Positions 32,059-42,609 of a stretch of DNA of 64,000 bases are shown piece after piece; positions within the stretch are counted from its first letter, which is position 1, and every line of letters starts with the position of its first letter. The position numbers and the translations under genes are program-made. Below the pieces are notes generated by a model that worked only from the letters and a program-made list of their open reading frames with translations, did no database searches and was not told where the DNA came from. Location: the NCBI GenBank assembly GCA_026770025.1, contig JAMXDE010000007.1, positions 2,294,001 to 2,358,000 on the forward strand, given 5' to 3'. This DNA is from Craspedostauros australis (Eukaryota; Bacillariophyta; Bacillariophyceae; Mastogloiales; Achnanthaceae).

Positions 32059-32779
32059 GCCTCTGTATTGTTGAGCGTCGGATGTATGTAAGTGGGTGTG
32101 CAGATGTGTTGCTGTTGTATGCTGTGGACGTCACAGTCGCAAACAGTCGTATCGTGTGATTTTATGGAACACACAGAATCCGGTTGGTCATTGTGTGATG
32201 TGCATGCCCTGCCGATCCACTGTTGGTGTCACCACAAGCAACGAGAACATTCAGAATTTCTCCCCCAGTCTGTTCGAGAGAACGATCGGCGCATTCTGCT
32301 CCCATCTCGCTTCGTCTCTTCCTCCGCTGTGCCACGCATACATGCCACATCTTGCACGAGTGTCAGTCCGGTGCATTTGTGCTCGTACCATCCCGTGGCG
32401 TACTCATACCGTACCATGGCTCTGCAACGGAACATTGCGTTGCGTTGTGTCACGTTGTTTTGTGTTTGTGACATCGATTTGACTTGCGACGCCTCACTTT
32501 TTCTGTCGTGTGAATGGATCACGCTGGACGAAAATGGCGTGTTTCCAACGCATCGTATTTGACTCAATCGACCACATTCGGTTTTGGCGCCAAGAAATCG
32601 GATGGTGATGACTTGGCTCTTCTCTGCCGTCCACCGAAACAGCGTCAGCTGATGTGCCGAAACACACATCAACGCTTCAGATGTTTGCGATCTCTCTCTC
32701 TTGTACGAGTACCAGACGGTAGACCAGAAAAAGATCCAACCCGACAGCAGTAGTCGTAAGGAAGGAAGAGAGAGAGAGA
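32059..32779. other. divergent intergenic region
   Basis: Shared upstream region of the minus-strand gene at 32058 and the plus-strand gene at 32780. A purine-rich stretch (GGAAGGAAGAGAGAGAGA) directly precedes the latter start. Nothing else recognised. Confidence 0.4.
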
Positions 32780-33853
32780 ATGACGATGATGAAGAGACCA
32801 GAACGATCCATGATTCTGTGGGCCATGGCGTTGTGCGTGCTGGTTACGAGTAGATGTGATACAACAGCAGCGTTCACGGCAAGCAAACAATCGCATCGAA
32901 GCCAGAGATATCACCATGCCAACTCAGCCGGCCATGCCTTCGGCGAGAAGCACGTTCTGTCCGGATCGTCTCTTCATGTCCCATCTCACAATTCAGGTTC
33001 CGCAGAGAGTTCATCATCGTTCGAATTGACAGCCACAACCAACAAACAAGCTTCTATGGGCATCCAGTCAGCTGCTTTCTCTGCACTGTTGGCATCGGCT
33101 TTGACGTCAGTCCTGGCATTTGCACCGTTGCCATCGCATGCTGCAGACGCTGCATCCGCCGTGCCAGCAGAACAGACCACCGCATCAACATCAGCAGCAA
33201 TCGAAACTGCGGAAGCCCTTGGATTTAAAGTGCGTACCGGTCGCCCGGATCGCACATCCATCAAGTTGCCAACTGGCGAGGGGATTGATCGGAATGTCCT
33301 GCAGAGGCAGAAATCTTCCCTCGGCGGACTCGTCTTCCTTTCCAACGCGCAGGAGCGTCCACCTTCCACTGGCGTCCTGTTCATTACCGTGCAGCAATGG
33401 GATGATGACGTCGATGGCAACAAGAACCGCATCCTGGCCGGCGCCAAGGTCCCCATGACGAAAGTCATCTTCCCGTTCCAATTCACGTTGGGTCCCCAGA
33501 ATGTCAAGAGCGGAGTCGCACTGGCGGATTGGACAACCGCTTTGGCCGGTGATGATCTGCTGGTGCAGACTTTCTCCTGCCCACCTGCGGCGACAAGCGG
33601 TGATAGAGCCGTCGCCACGAACATCTGCCCACCGAGTGAGCGCGAGTTTACTGGGAAGGGGATCTCAAAATGGTTGCCCGATGTTTCCTTCCTGCTGTCG
33701 TCTGGCGGAAAAGAAGACGGGGCAACGTCATCTTCCGAATCAGATGTGGAACCTGTGGGACTTCGAGCGGCCGTGGGCATGGGATTAAGCCGCCAGAACA
33801 TCGAGACGAAGCAACCAGCTGCTGAAGCGGTTCGTTCGGCCGATGATTTTTAG
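32780..33853 (+). CDS. plastid-targeted protein, unknown function
   Basis: 357 residues, one exon. A signal peptide (WAMALCVLVTSRCDT) ends in TTAAF|TAS, an ASAFAP-type plastid site at residues 31-32, followed by a Ser/His/Lys-rich transit-like stretch. A second hydrophobic Ala-rich segment at about 95-120 ending in SHAADAA resembles a thylakoid-lumen signal. The body has a beta-rich look, with LGGLVFLSNAQERPPS, GVLFITVQQWDDD and IFPFQFTLGPQN. The FPFQFTLG strand faintly recalls the C-terminal domain of cytochrome c biogenesis CcmH/CycH-type proteins, too weak to name. Acidic Ser-rich tail. Likely plastid, possibly lumenal. Confidence 0.72.
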   Translation: MTMMKRPERSMILWAMALCVLVTSRCDTTAAFTASKQSHRSQRYHHANSAGHAFGEKHVLSGSSLHVPSHNSGSAESSSSFELTATTNKQASMGIQSAAFSALLASALTSVLAFAPLPSHAADAASAVPAEQTTASTSAAIETAEALGFKVRTGRPDRTSIKLPTGEGIDRNVLQRQKSSLGGLVFLSNAQERPPSTGVLFITVQQWDDDVDGNKNRILAGAKVPMTKVIFPFQFTLGPQNVKSGVALADWTTALAGDDLLVQTFSCPPAATSGDRAVATNICPPSEREFTGKGISKWLPDVSFLLSSGGKEDGATSSSESDVEPVGLRAAVGMGLSRQNIETKQPAAEAVRSADDF

Positions 33854-34248
33854 AGAGAGTGCAACACATTCGTGGTGGACACCAATCGCAGGAACTCGCC
33901 TTTCAATGAATTGCGAAGTCGTTGAGTCGTTGAGTCGTTGAGTCGTTGAGTGATGGGAGTAAGTTTGTGTATCAACACGCATGGTCATGAAATCTCAAGG
34001 ACAACATCGAAGTACGTAATGGATCACAGTTGAAATCATATTATACAATCTACTTATGTCAACTTAGTGAAGCCTTTATGTATGTTTCATCCTGTGAAGA
34101 TGAATGGTTATTGATTGATCAACTAATATAAACCTATTCGGAGCTTACTCGTATGGTATGCCTGTTCGCAGAGATCGATCTACGTGCACATTATGGATGG
34201 GGAAGCTGGACAGAAATCACAATAGAAGCCGAGTGTACCACTCTCTTT
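33854..34248. other. convergent intergenic region with 8-bp repeat
   Basis: Between two convergent plastid-protein genes. Contains four GTCGTTGA units at about 33918-33951 and is AT-rich from 34020 to 34140. Confidence 0.5.
33918..33951. repeat. 8-bp GTCGTTGA tandem repeat
   Basis: Four perfect head-to-tail units, about 65 bp past the stop at 33853. Confidence 0.9.
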
Positions 34249-35658
34249 CTACACGCTCCTCAGCTCCGGGTAATCGGCAACAACGTCCCTGAGTGTGAGC
34301 GTCTCGAATCGATCCTCGGGCGTCCACAGAATCTCGGCACTCTGCAGGCTATCGCCGACCTTGACATCTGCCGCGATGCGTCGCAAGGCGTCTTCGACGT
34401 CCGCCCTGGTGTTTCCCGTGACCTTGGTCGAGTCACCGTCGATGGCGAGGATGATGGTGATGACCGCCATGGTGGCCTTGTCGGAGGAGGTGGGGAGGTT
34501 CGAGCTGGACTGTCGCCTTCCTGTGTAGTCCACGCCGCCGTACTTGGAGACCTGCTCTTGCTCAAACTTGCTTCTCTCCGTGACGGACTTGGTTTGGAAG
34601 TCACGGAGGGCCTTGTTGTTGTTGCGGTAGTGCTGGTAGGAGGTGGAGGCCGAGACGATGGACGACTTGCGTCGCAGCAGCTCGATGGCGACCTGGCTGG
34701 TCAAGGACTGGACGCCCATTCGGCTGTCGGTTTGAGCGGTGTCGCTGAGGCGCTTCAGGGCACTGAGGATGGAATTGGGATCATCCCTGTTGGGAACCTC
34801 CATGCCGATGGAAACCTGGACCAAGGAAGTGCCGGGTCCCAACGGCGTCACGACGTCGTCGTTATCGCCCCAAGACGAGCCCCAGGTGGACGTCGCCACG
34901 TTGCTGGCCGAGTTGGTGAAGCTCCTTGCGGCGCTCGCGATGACGTACAGCACGCCCCCGAAGAAGAGAAAATCGAAAAAGCTCGGTCCACGGCTGACCG
35001 CCATCACGCCGGCGCCACCATAGTACACAGGGGCGGGGGCATATCCGATTCCAGGAGTTGTGATGATTGGGCTGTAGGTCGGTGCTATGATCGTCCTGGG
35101 TCGCGTGTATCCGTATCCGCCTCTGGAGTAACCGCCGACGCGAGGTGAGGAGGATCGCATTGGACGAGACATGGAGGTTGATGATCGGGGCGATGAGAAG
35201 GATCCACCCATGCGACCGCCTGACATGGCAGCGTCGGCTTGAAGAGGAGATGCAAGCAGCGCAAACATGAGCGCCATCGTTGCTCCCATCATCACGGTCA
35301 TCTGCCTGTTTTCGTTGTTCTCCGACAAGGCTTGGATCATGGAGACGAGGGCAGGCTTTGGATTGTGTAGTGGCTTGTCCATCATCTCTGGTTCTGCATC
35401 CGCAGTCGCCATCAGGGCGGATGGTGCTGCTGAACTCTCAAGCTTTGGAAGCTGGCGTTGATGTCGTTGATGGCTGTGATCAGCGTGGTGGTTCCCACTC
35501 AGCCACGGACTCTGGACACCAAGCCTCATGGCTGGTCTCGAAGCCGTGGATGGCTTTGCGGCTCTCCATGCCGGTGTGAAAGCTGTTGCGTGTCGTGATG
35601 ACACAGCGAGGCAAGCGATGAACGCTGCGGCTGGTCCTGGTCTGGCAGAGAGTCTCAT
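34249..35658 (-). CDS. plastid DUF1517 membrane protein
   Basis: 469 residues, one exon, minus strand. The signal peptide ends HATAF|TPA (Ala26-Phe27), an ASAFAP-type site, and a long transit-like stretch follows. A hydrophobic segment (MMGATMALMFALLASPLQADA) is followed by a Gly/Arg/Ser-rich linker with RGGYGY. The DUF1517 domain begins with FFDFLFFGGVLYVIASAARSF and continues with VQVSIGMEVPNRDD, a KRLSDTAQTDSR helix, and KFEQEQVSKYGG. The plant and cyanobacterial relatives are thylakoid or envelope membrane proteins linked to acclimation to fluctuating light (FLAP1 type). A similar role here is inferred from family and targeting only. Confidence 0.88.
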   Translation of the reverse strand: MRLSARPGPAAAFIACLAVSSRHATAFTPAWRAAKPSTASRPAMRLGVQSPWLSGNHHADHSHQRHQRQLPKLESSAAPSALMATADAEPEMMDKPLHNPKPALVSMIQALSENNENRQMTVMMGATMALMFALLASPLQADAAMSGGRMGGSFSSPRSSTSMSRPMRSSSPRVGGYSRGGYGYTRPRTIIAPTYSPIITTPGIGYAPAPVYYGGAGVMAVSRGPSFFDFLFFGGVLYVIASAARSFTNSASNVATSTWGSSWGDNDDVVTPLGPGTSLVQVSIGMEVPNRDDPNSILSALKRLSDTAQTDSRMGVQSLTSQVAIELLRRKSSIVSASTSYQHYRNNNKALRDFQTKSVTERSKFEQEQVSKYGGVDYTGRRQSSSNLPTSSDKATMAVITIILAIDGDSTKVTGNTRADVEDALRRIAADVKVGDSLQSAEILWTPEDRFETLTLRDVVADYPELRSV

Positions 35659-35682
35659 GTTTGTTTCTTCTGGTTGACGTGT

Positions 35683-35722
35683 GTTGGTAGTATTGTTGGC
35701 AGTATTGTTGGTAGTATTGTTG
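35683..35722. repeat. 12-bp GTTGGTAGTATT tandem repeat
   Basis: Three and a half units in the likely leader of the DUF1517 gene. Confidence 0.85.
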
Positions 35723-36932
35723 TGTACTATGAGTACTATAATATCATATATGTTGGCAACCTTGTGAGTTTGTGAGTTTGTGAGCTCTATGGATGTATCG
35801 GTGCAGATGCACTAGTGAGGACTCAGCACTGCCCTGGCCTTGTCTCTATTGTGATGTAATATGGTCTGGTCTGGTATGGTACAACCAGAGGATCGAATTC
35901 TCTTCAGAGTAACCGACAGGATGGGATGGGCTACGGCTTGCACCAGTATTGGTACGAGTAGCTCGTGTGCAAGTGATCGTCCAAATGTGCCGTCTATGCT
36001 TGTCGTCGGTGTCAATGGAAGAGACCGGTGATGATGTGGTCTCCGACGTGGTCTTTGGTGCTGCTGCCTGGTGTTGATGTGATTGCCTTCGCTGATAGTG
36101 ACGACGATGACGATGGTGATGGTGATGGCGGCAATTGGACAAGGTTGGTCTTGCTCCTTGCCTCCATTCCGCTCTTGGTGGTTCCGTGGCGTGGATCCTG
36201 TGTCGTCCACGATCGCGGTGCGTGAGCGTGGGCTCGGTTTTGCTGTGTTCGCTCTTTTTCCTGACATCGTTGTTCGTCGTCCATGATGGTATCTTGTTTG
36301 CAACGTGTCCTTTCGGATTCGTTCGGCACACGATCCAGTCCCGTGTATGTTTGGGGTTCTCGGGAAAACTGTATCATATCCTCACTCATGAGTCAGCATG
36401 ATTGGAAATTGATGACAACAAATTCGTGTGATGAGGGACGCACTAATCGAATTCAATCTCTTTTCATTCACGACTCAGTGGGATGTTACCTTTCGTCACA
36501 ACCACTCCAAAACAACGAACGAGGAATGGCAAGAGACACCAATGATGCCAGTCCTTGCACTCCACTCTGCCATGCTCTGCCATACTCTGCTCTTGCTCCT
36601 ATGATTCTTCACCAACACCATCTCCTTCAAGTTTGTTGCTTTCTGCTAATCTACGATCTACTTGGGCAATCCTACCCTGTCCTGCCTCTCCATCCGTGTC
36701 GTCTCTCCCTCTCTCTCCTCCGATGAAGTATCCATCTGATTGATGTCAAGTCCGCGGGCAAAGGGATGGATTCGAGTTCGCAAGATTCTTCCTTGATACC
36801 AGAATAGCCTCTCTTGGTGTTCCTCTTCATCTCCTCCGTCTTGGTGCCGCCATTCGCAAACCCGATTGATCCTGCCTGGGCAAGTTTGGTCGTCATCGCT
36901 CGTTGGCGCTTGGGGGTTTCAACGACCCGCCT

Positions 36933-36947
36933 GGGGGGGGGGGGGGG
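36933..36947. repeat. poly-G homopolymer (15 G)
   Basis: Uninterrupted run of 15 G between ACCCGCCT and AAAGACGG, the longest homopolymer I noticed in the window. Confidence 0.9.
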
Positions 36948-37750
36948 AAAGACGGTAATTTTGCATTTCCCATGATAAGGCAACAACAGTTTCTTCCATA
37001 ATCAGCAGTTCAATAGTCAAAAACCAAACTGAAAATTTGCCATCTTTGAGCATTCTTCCTGTCAGTTGTTTGCACAATCATCCTGATTTATGCAAAACCC
37101 AGATTCGCGGCTCCATTTTTGACTTTTACACCCTGTTGCCTGTTCGTGCGTCTGCGGCGCAGATGATGTCGTGCCGCGTTGTGCTTGCCAAGGCATGTGG
37201 AAAGTGTCGTGCTTTGCCGCGAAAACGCCATCATCGCGCGATCGTCTCGCTGTGATGGCCATGGCGGCCATGGCATGCGCTGGTGTCTTGCACGCTTTCG
37301 GCGACAGAAACCCTTGTCTGTTCCGATGCAAAAAAGAGTTCTCAAGATGCGATTTGAACGGGTCGGAAATGTCTTTGCATTCCTTGATACGATTAAAAAT
37401 GTCACCACCAAGCAAGGGTGTACTGAATTCAGGTACATACCACAGCAATGGGTGATAACAAAGGGAGGCATAAGCAATAAATTGCAATCATGACACATCA
37501 ATCACGGAATGGCAATACACAAAGATAATTATTAATTCACATGAACCGGAAAATGCAATTAATACGATGTTAAATGCTAAACATGTCAAAGTGCATGACA
37601 TGGACAGACAGAGAAGCATACTTAACCAATGACATCATGACACAATAATGTTTAAGCTTCACTTGAACGCAATGAGTAAGGGTCATTGTTTGCTTATAAA
37701 CCCACATTCTATAAGCACAGTATCGATCCTTCATGCACACTGCATTATCG

Positions 37751-37984
37751 TGCTTGTGTTGAAGACCCAATTTGGTGCTCTGGGCATAACGCTTATTGTG
37801 CTTGTGTTAAAGACCCAATTTGGTGCTCTGGGCATAATGCTTATTGTGCTTGTATTGAAGACCCAATTTGGTGCTCTGGGCATAACGCTTATTGCGCTTG
37901 TATTGAAGACCCAATTTGGTGCTCTGGGCATAACGCTTATTGTGCTTGTGTGGAAGACCCAATTTGGTGCTCTGGGCATAATGC
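37751..37984. repeat. 48-bp tandem array A
   Basis: Nearly five units starting at 37751, 37799, 37847, 37895 and 37943, with few substitutions. The core is GACCCAATTTGGTGCTCTGG. The unit length is 16 codons, so several frames stay open on both strands. I do not read this as coding. Confidence 0.92.
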
Positions 37985-38398
37985 ACCTTTTCTTGCTTCA
38001 AGTGATGCAAGAATTGACGTTATGGGGCACTGCAAAGAATAAAAAACGCATCTATGCCGCCTTCAAGAGGGCGATTTCGGCCTTATGCATCGCTTTTAGG
38101 GGTCAGAATTGCGCTTATGAAAGCTCTATAAGCGCTTTTCTTGCTGTTTGGATTGATGTCACAAAGCACTCCAAATGATGCCTTTGTGATGTGGCATGTT
38201 TTGGCCTTATACATAGGCCAATTTGGTCACATTCGACTCGCATAATGCTTCAAATTAAGTCGAAGTGGTCATAAGAATCCATTTGGTCTTATGAGCGCCC
38301 CATAGTGTCGAAAACGCCTCTATGGGTGACTAAAAAGTGCTACTTCAGTCCTTTTTAACGATTAATATGAGGACTAATATAGCCCTTTGTTGGAATAA

Positions 38399-38766
38399 GA
38401 CTCATTTGGGCTTTATTGATAGTGCACAATTTGTTTTTTGGGATAAGACTCATTTGGGCTTTATGGATAGTGCACAATTTGTTTTTTGGGATAGGACTCA
38501 TTTGGGCTTTATGGATAGTGCACAATTTGTTTTTTGGGATAGGGCTCATTTGGGCTCTATGGATAGTGCACAATTTGTTTTTTGGGATAGGACTCATTTG
38601 GGCTCTATGGATAGTGCACAATTTGTTTTTTGGGATAGGACTCATTTGGGCTCTATGGATAGTGCACAATTTGTTTTTTGGAATAAGACTCATTTGGGCT
38701 TTATGGAAAGTGCACAATTTGTTTTTTGGGATATGACTCATTCGGGCTTTATGGAAAGTGCACAAA
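38399..38766. repeat. 48-bp tandem array B
   Basis: About 7.7 units starting at 38399 and every 48 bp to 38735. The core is GACTCATTTGGGCTTTATGG, with C/T variation in GGGCTCTATGG. The period equals that of array A and the units look distantly alike around CAATTTG. The frames are open because the period is a multiple of three. Confidence 0.92.
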
Positions 38767-40829
38767 GGGAAGAAATGAATCTGCATCTATTGGGATGAGC
38801 CTCATTTTGGCCTTAAGGATAGCGCATAAGGGTCAGAAACGCATCTGAATCTGTGCCATAGCCGCTGTTTTTCCCCTATCGTTGGTGCATAAGGGCAGAA
38901 CTGCACCTATTTCTGTGTGATAGGCACCGTTCCATCCATATAGATGGCGTTACAAGATCGAATCCGTGTCTGTGTGATAAACACTGTTTCAACCAAATGG
39001 AGTGCTTGCATAGATGAGCACGATTCTGTGTCAATGATTCATGCTGTTTCAACCCAATGAATAGCTAGTACGGATAAGGCTGAAAATTGTCATTGATAAA
39101 AGCTGTTTCTACGATTTGTAGGGGATAATGCTGAATATTTGTCATTGATAAAAGCTGTTTCAACGAATTGGAGGGCTTGCTTAGATGAGCACGCTTCTGT
39201 GTCAATGATTCATGCTGTTTCAACCCAATGAATAGCTAGTACAGATAAGGCTGAATATTTGTCATTGATAAAAGTTGCTTCAACAATGTTCGAGGAAGAA
39301 GAAAATGATCCGTGACAACTAACTCAAACAGAACAGCACACGAATGCTCTCATCAGCTAACGAATCACAGAGACAAAAACAGTGTTCCTTGTGTTCTGCG
39401 AAATCGTGCAATGCAAGTGGTTCATGTGCGAAGCAGCAAGGAGGCGTAATCTGCTCCTCGACATGGCGACGTTGATACGCACAGCGAACACGGACACAGT
39501 GTAAAGTGCACAAAAGGAGCAACAGCGAAGAGCGAGAGGACACCGACCAAATTCTGCGGAAAAGCACCAATTATCCAAAAAAGAACGAAAATTATATATT
39601 ATTCCGTCGAGGATAAGAACTAGGCGGAAACAAGTAATTTATGACTTAAGCGCTATGGAATAGAGCAAATTATTGCATTTTGAACTGCCCCCCTGGCGAC
39701 TTAACAAAGCGCATCGTCGTTGGCTCGTTATTATGGCGCGGCCACCTTCGCTCATGTTGTCGGAGATCTTGTGAGATTCGTTGGAGTGAAACCTGTTCTC
39801 ATTGCTGGTTTTGGCCACGCGTCTGCGCACTATGTCACGTGAAGTTCGATGTCGATGCCAACTCCGCTTCGTGCCAGCCGAAACGAGAACAGAACAGTAA
39901 AACAGACTGAGAGCAACCAGTGGACGCCAAGGAGCAGTAGGACCACTTGCCACCAGATCTCGAATCTCGTTGTATTCAAGAAGGATCGTGCGTATGATCA
40001 TCTCCACTGTGTCTGTAGGTCACAGCCAAGCGTTGCTTTCCCCCAGCGTTGCCGCTCTCTTCCGCGTCGCCTTCCGCTCTTTCCACTTTGCAGACCCGAA
40101 AGAGAAGGCGCATGGTGGTGCCATCTCCTCGCAAACACGTGCCATCACAGTCTTGGCACGCATTGACATCGACAAGATCACGCTGTTCTGATGCAAAGAG
40201 TGGAGCGATACTGCCATGCATCGGATTTGATTGGATGACGGAGATATCCTTTGTTCTTCATCATGGATGCGGGTACACATCCCAAGATCATCTGCTGAAC
40301 AACAGTAGTCGCGAGATCAGAGAAGAGAGACATTGGCTGCACGAGAGCAGGCACAGCGAATGAGAGAAGGGGCGCGCTGCCAACAAGCTTCCCCGCTTGC
40401 GCCAAAACGCTTTCTTGCCCTGTCTCGTTGCCAGAGTTTACGAGAGCACAGTACTCGTAGTCGTGTCTTGTATCAATAGTACCTCACGCTCGTAGCTCGC
40501 ACGTACGAGCGCATGATGAGAAGGCACATCGTGCTCCTTTTCCGTTCACAACTCTCGTTGCGCATCGGTGATAATGCGGGACAGCAGCCCGCCATTTTTT
40601 TGGCATGACCATTCGTTCTCGCGCAGTCTCGCTCCGCAGTGAAATGCCGTACACGACAGAGCGTGGAGTATCTTTGGTGCAACCTCGTTTTCGCCTTTGG
40701 ATGTGTGGGCAGGTATGGGAACCTCGGATCCTGTTGCGTTCGATGACATGACATGATCATAAATTTGAAGCCCGAGCAGCTCGCACACGCAGCAACTCGC
40801 CAAATCTTACTCATCAAGCAACAGCCACC
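38767..40829. other. repeat-derived and gene-poor region
   Basis: From 38.77 to 39.30 kb are degenerate repeats (GCATAAGGG, CTGTTTCAAC motifs), including the 171-bp duplication. From 39.3 kb base composition returns to the window norm, but I find no supported gene before 40830. Confidence 0.5.
39000..39290. repeat. 171-bp direct repeat with about 57-bp subunits
   Basis: The segment starting GAGTGCTTGCATAGATGAGC at 39000 recurs at 39171 as GAGGGCTTGCTTAGATGAGC and stays alike to about 39290. Inside, GTCATTGATAAAAGCTGTTTC occurs three times, suggesting a unit of about 57 bp. Confidence 0.85.
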
Positions 40830-41840
40830 ATGATGTTCAAGACAAGCACCCTCGCAATCCTCTTCGCTGCCACCATGGCCCTGGCCAGCCACAACGCCGC
40901 CTTCGTCGCCGCGGACGACAACATCGAGAAGGTGGATGACTTCGATACCTACAAGCCGCCACGCCAGCTCAAGGCCAAGGGCTCCAAATCCGACCCAAGC
41001 CCAGAGGCGGCAAACCTCATGGTCCGCGTCACCAACCTGACCTACCTCCAGCCATTCAGCGGCTTCTTCCTCATGGTCCACTCCAGGGCCGCCACCCCGC
41101 TCTTCACTTTGGGCTCGCCAGCCAGTTCTGCCTTGGGCACTCTCGCCGAGAACGGAGATCCATCCGCGCTGGTCGCCATGTACACGGGCCAGCCAGGTGT
41201 CTACTCCGCCATGGCTGTCCCTGGACCGCTCCCACCAGGCCAGTACCAGGATATCCCCGTCTCGGTCGGCAAGGGACAATACGTCACCATCGCCACTATG
41301 GCTGTCAACACCAACGACTGGTAAGTGGTGAAGCGTTATACATGCCGGACTCTACCAGATTGCTGCTGCCGTGTTCGACTTTGTTTTGCACCGTACGATG
41401 CCCAAGACGAGAATGGTGTCCGCGATTGCCTACTTCTTTCCGTTGACTCCCTGAATTCGCTTCACAATCTGACACTTTCTTGTCGCACCCAACTTTCACC
41501 TACTCTGCTCTACTCTACTGCCCTCTCCCGCCATGCTCCATGCTCTACCTCCACTTCTCCACGCACACACAGCTTCGTCGCTCTGAACGGTGCCAAGATC
41601 GAGCCAGGTGACATGTTCCGTGGTGTCGGATACGACTCGGGAACCGAGGCCAACAACCAGCTCTGCAACTCTATTCCAGGACCAGCCTGCCCAGCCGGAA
41701 ACAACGCTGATGGTGGCGGCGAGGGCTTTGTCCACATCCACCGCGGTATCCAGTCCGATGTCCCAGGATCCACCCTGCCAAACCTCCAGGGCTTGGACTG
41801 GCGCAACCCAATGGTCCAGTTCCGCGTCATGTGGGCATAA
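40830..41840 (+). CDS. secreted Spondin_N domain protein
   Basis: Two exons, 40830-41320 and 41573-41840, separated by a 252-nt intron (GTAAGT...ACACAG); 252 residues. The signal peptide MMFKTSTLAILFAATMALAS directs secretion. The mature protein is essentially one Spondin_N domain: VRVTNLTYLQPFSGFFLMVH near residues 66-85, PLFTLGSPAS, LAENGDPSALV, and VTIATMAVNTND. The intron falls exactly in the TND|CFVAL motif, and exon 2 supplies FVALNGAKI, YDSGTEANNQLC, SIPGPACP and EGFVHIHRGI. Spondin_N proteins are extracellular and often matrix-associated, and related single-domain secreted forms occur in algae and bacteria. A role at the cell surface or frustule is only a guess. Confidence 0.92.
41321..41572 (+). 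other. intron of the Spondin_N gene
   Basis: GTAAGT donor and ACACAG acceptor. The pyrimidine-rich region includes the complement of the TAGAG pentamer repeat at 41500-41520. Splicing restores TNDCFVAL. Confidence 0.9.
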
Positions 41841-42609
41841 GGCAAGCGATTTCGTGAACGCTTGACCTCACCAGTCAACTTCTTTGTCAAACCGTATCTT
41901 CTTGTCTGGAGAGTCCCCAACGGCATGCACATAAGCAGCACATGGCGACATCTGCCTCGCGCGCGCTAGCGACGGGCTCATCACCAGCAAGACGGCACGC
42001 ATATCATATTTTACAACCAACCCACGATCGTTGCCGCAGCCAGCGGTTGGGTGGATGCCGCCCCATTAACGACGGATCCTTCTTGTCTCGTAACGCACGC
42101 GTAACATACGACAATAATACAACTAAAGGGAGACCATTTTCATCCCGACACGAACAATCTTCGACGACTTGATGGGATGGAGCGCGACTGGTCTGGCCTC
42201 GCTCTTCGTCCGGCGAATCTGGCAATGGCCGCTGCGATGCCTGCCAGGAAAGACTTGTTTGGGCCGCCTCCCATCTCTCTAGCTTTGTCATCTTGGCCAC
42301 GCGAATCGTTGTTGTGTCGTGTCACAAACGTGGATCGAATCTTTTTCTCGTTTCTCGGCCCTGGCACGTCTGACGTGAAACACAACATCACCAATGCGCT
42401 TCTGTGCCTGCCCGCGCAGCACCACCACGATCGTGGGAACGACGAAGAAGGCATCAACATCAGCCCATAGCTCGCATAGGTAGTATGCATGTGGAGACAT
42501 ACAGATACGCGTAACATGATCTCATCGCCTGATCGTATCATAGCATATCATATCATACGAGTGAGATAGATCCATTGGAGCAAGCTACCATCCGATTGCG
42601 CCAAGAACC
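41841..42609. other. intergenic, no gene recognised
   Basis: No supported gene. ATCATA repeats occur just before 42560. Confidence 0.4.

Larger units (their letters stand above)
35659..37750. other. intergenic region ending in an AT-rich island
   Basis: 12-bp GTTGGTAGTATT units lie at about 35683-35722. No supported gene occurs from 35.7 to 37.7 kb. A run of 15 G at 36933-36947 is followed by sequence that is visibly richer in A and T. A near-palindrome built of GGCCATGGC lies at about 37256-37280. Confidence 0.45.

Noticed and set aside
34153-35148. 331-codon plus-strand frame opposite the DUF1517 gene
   Set aside because: Antisense to a recognisable DUF1517 domain and without features of its own.
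36868-36890. Sequence resembling the start of small-subunit rRNA (TTGATCCTGCC)
   Set aside because: The match stops after about 11 bases and no further rRNA sequence follows.
37648-38178. 176-residue repeat protein over array A
   Set aside because: The 48-bp unit is a multiple of three, so several frames remain open on both strands without selection; there is no leader or domain evidence.
38337-38798. 153-residue repeat protein over array B
   Set aside because: Same reason as for array A: the minus strand and another plus frame are equally open.
40473-41279. 268-codon minus-strand frame near 41 kb
   Set aside because: Antisense of Spondin_N exon 1, where the domain, signal peptide and intron are clear.
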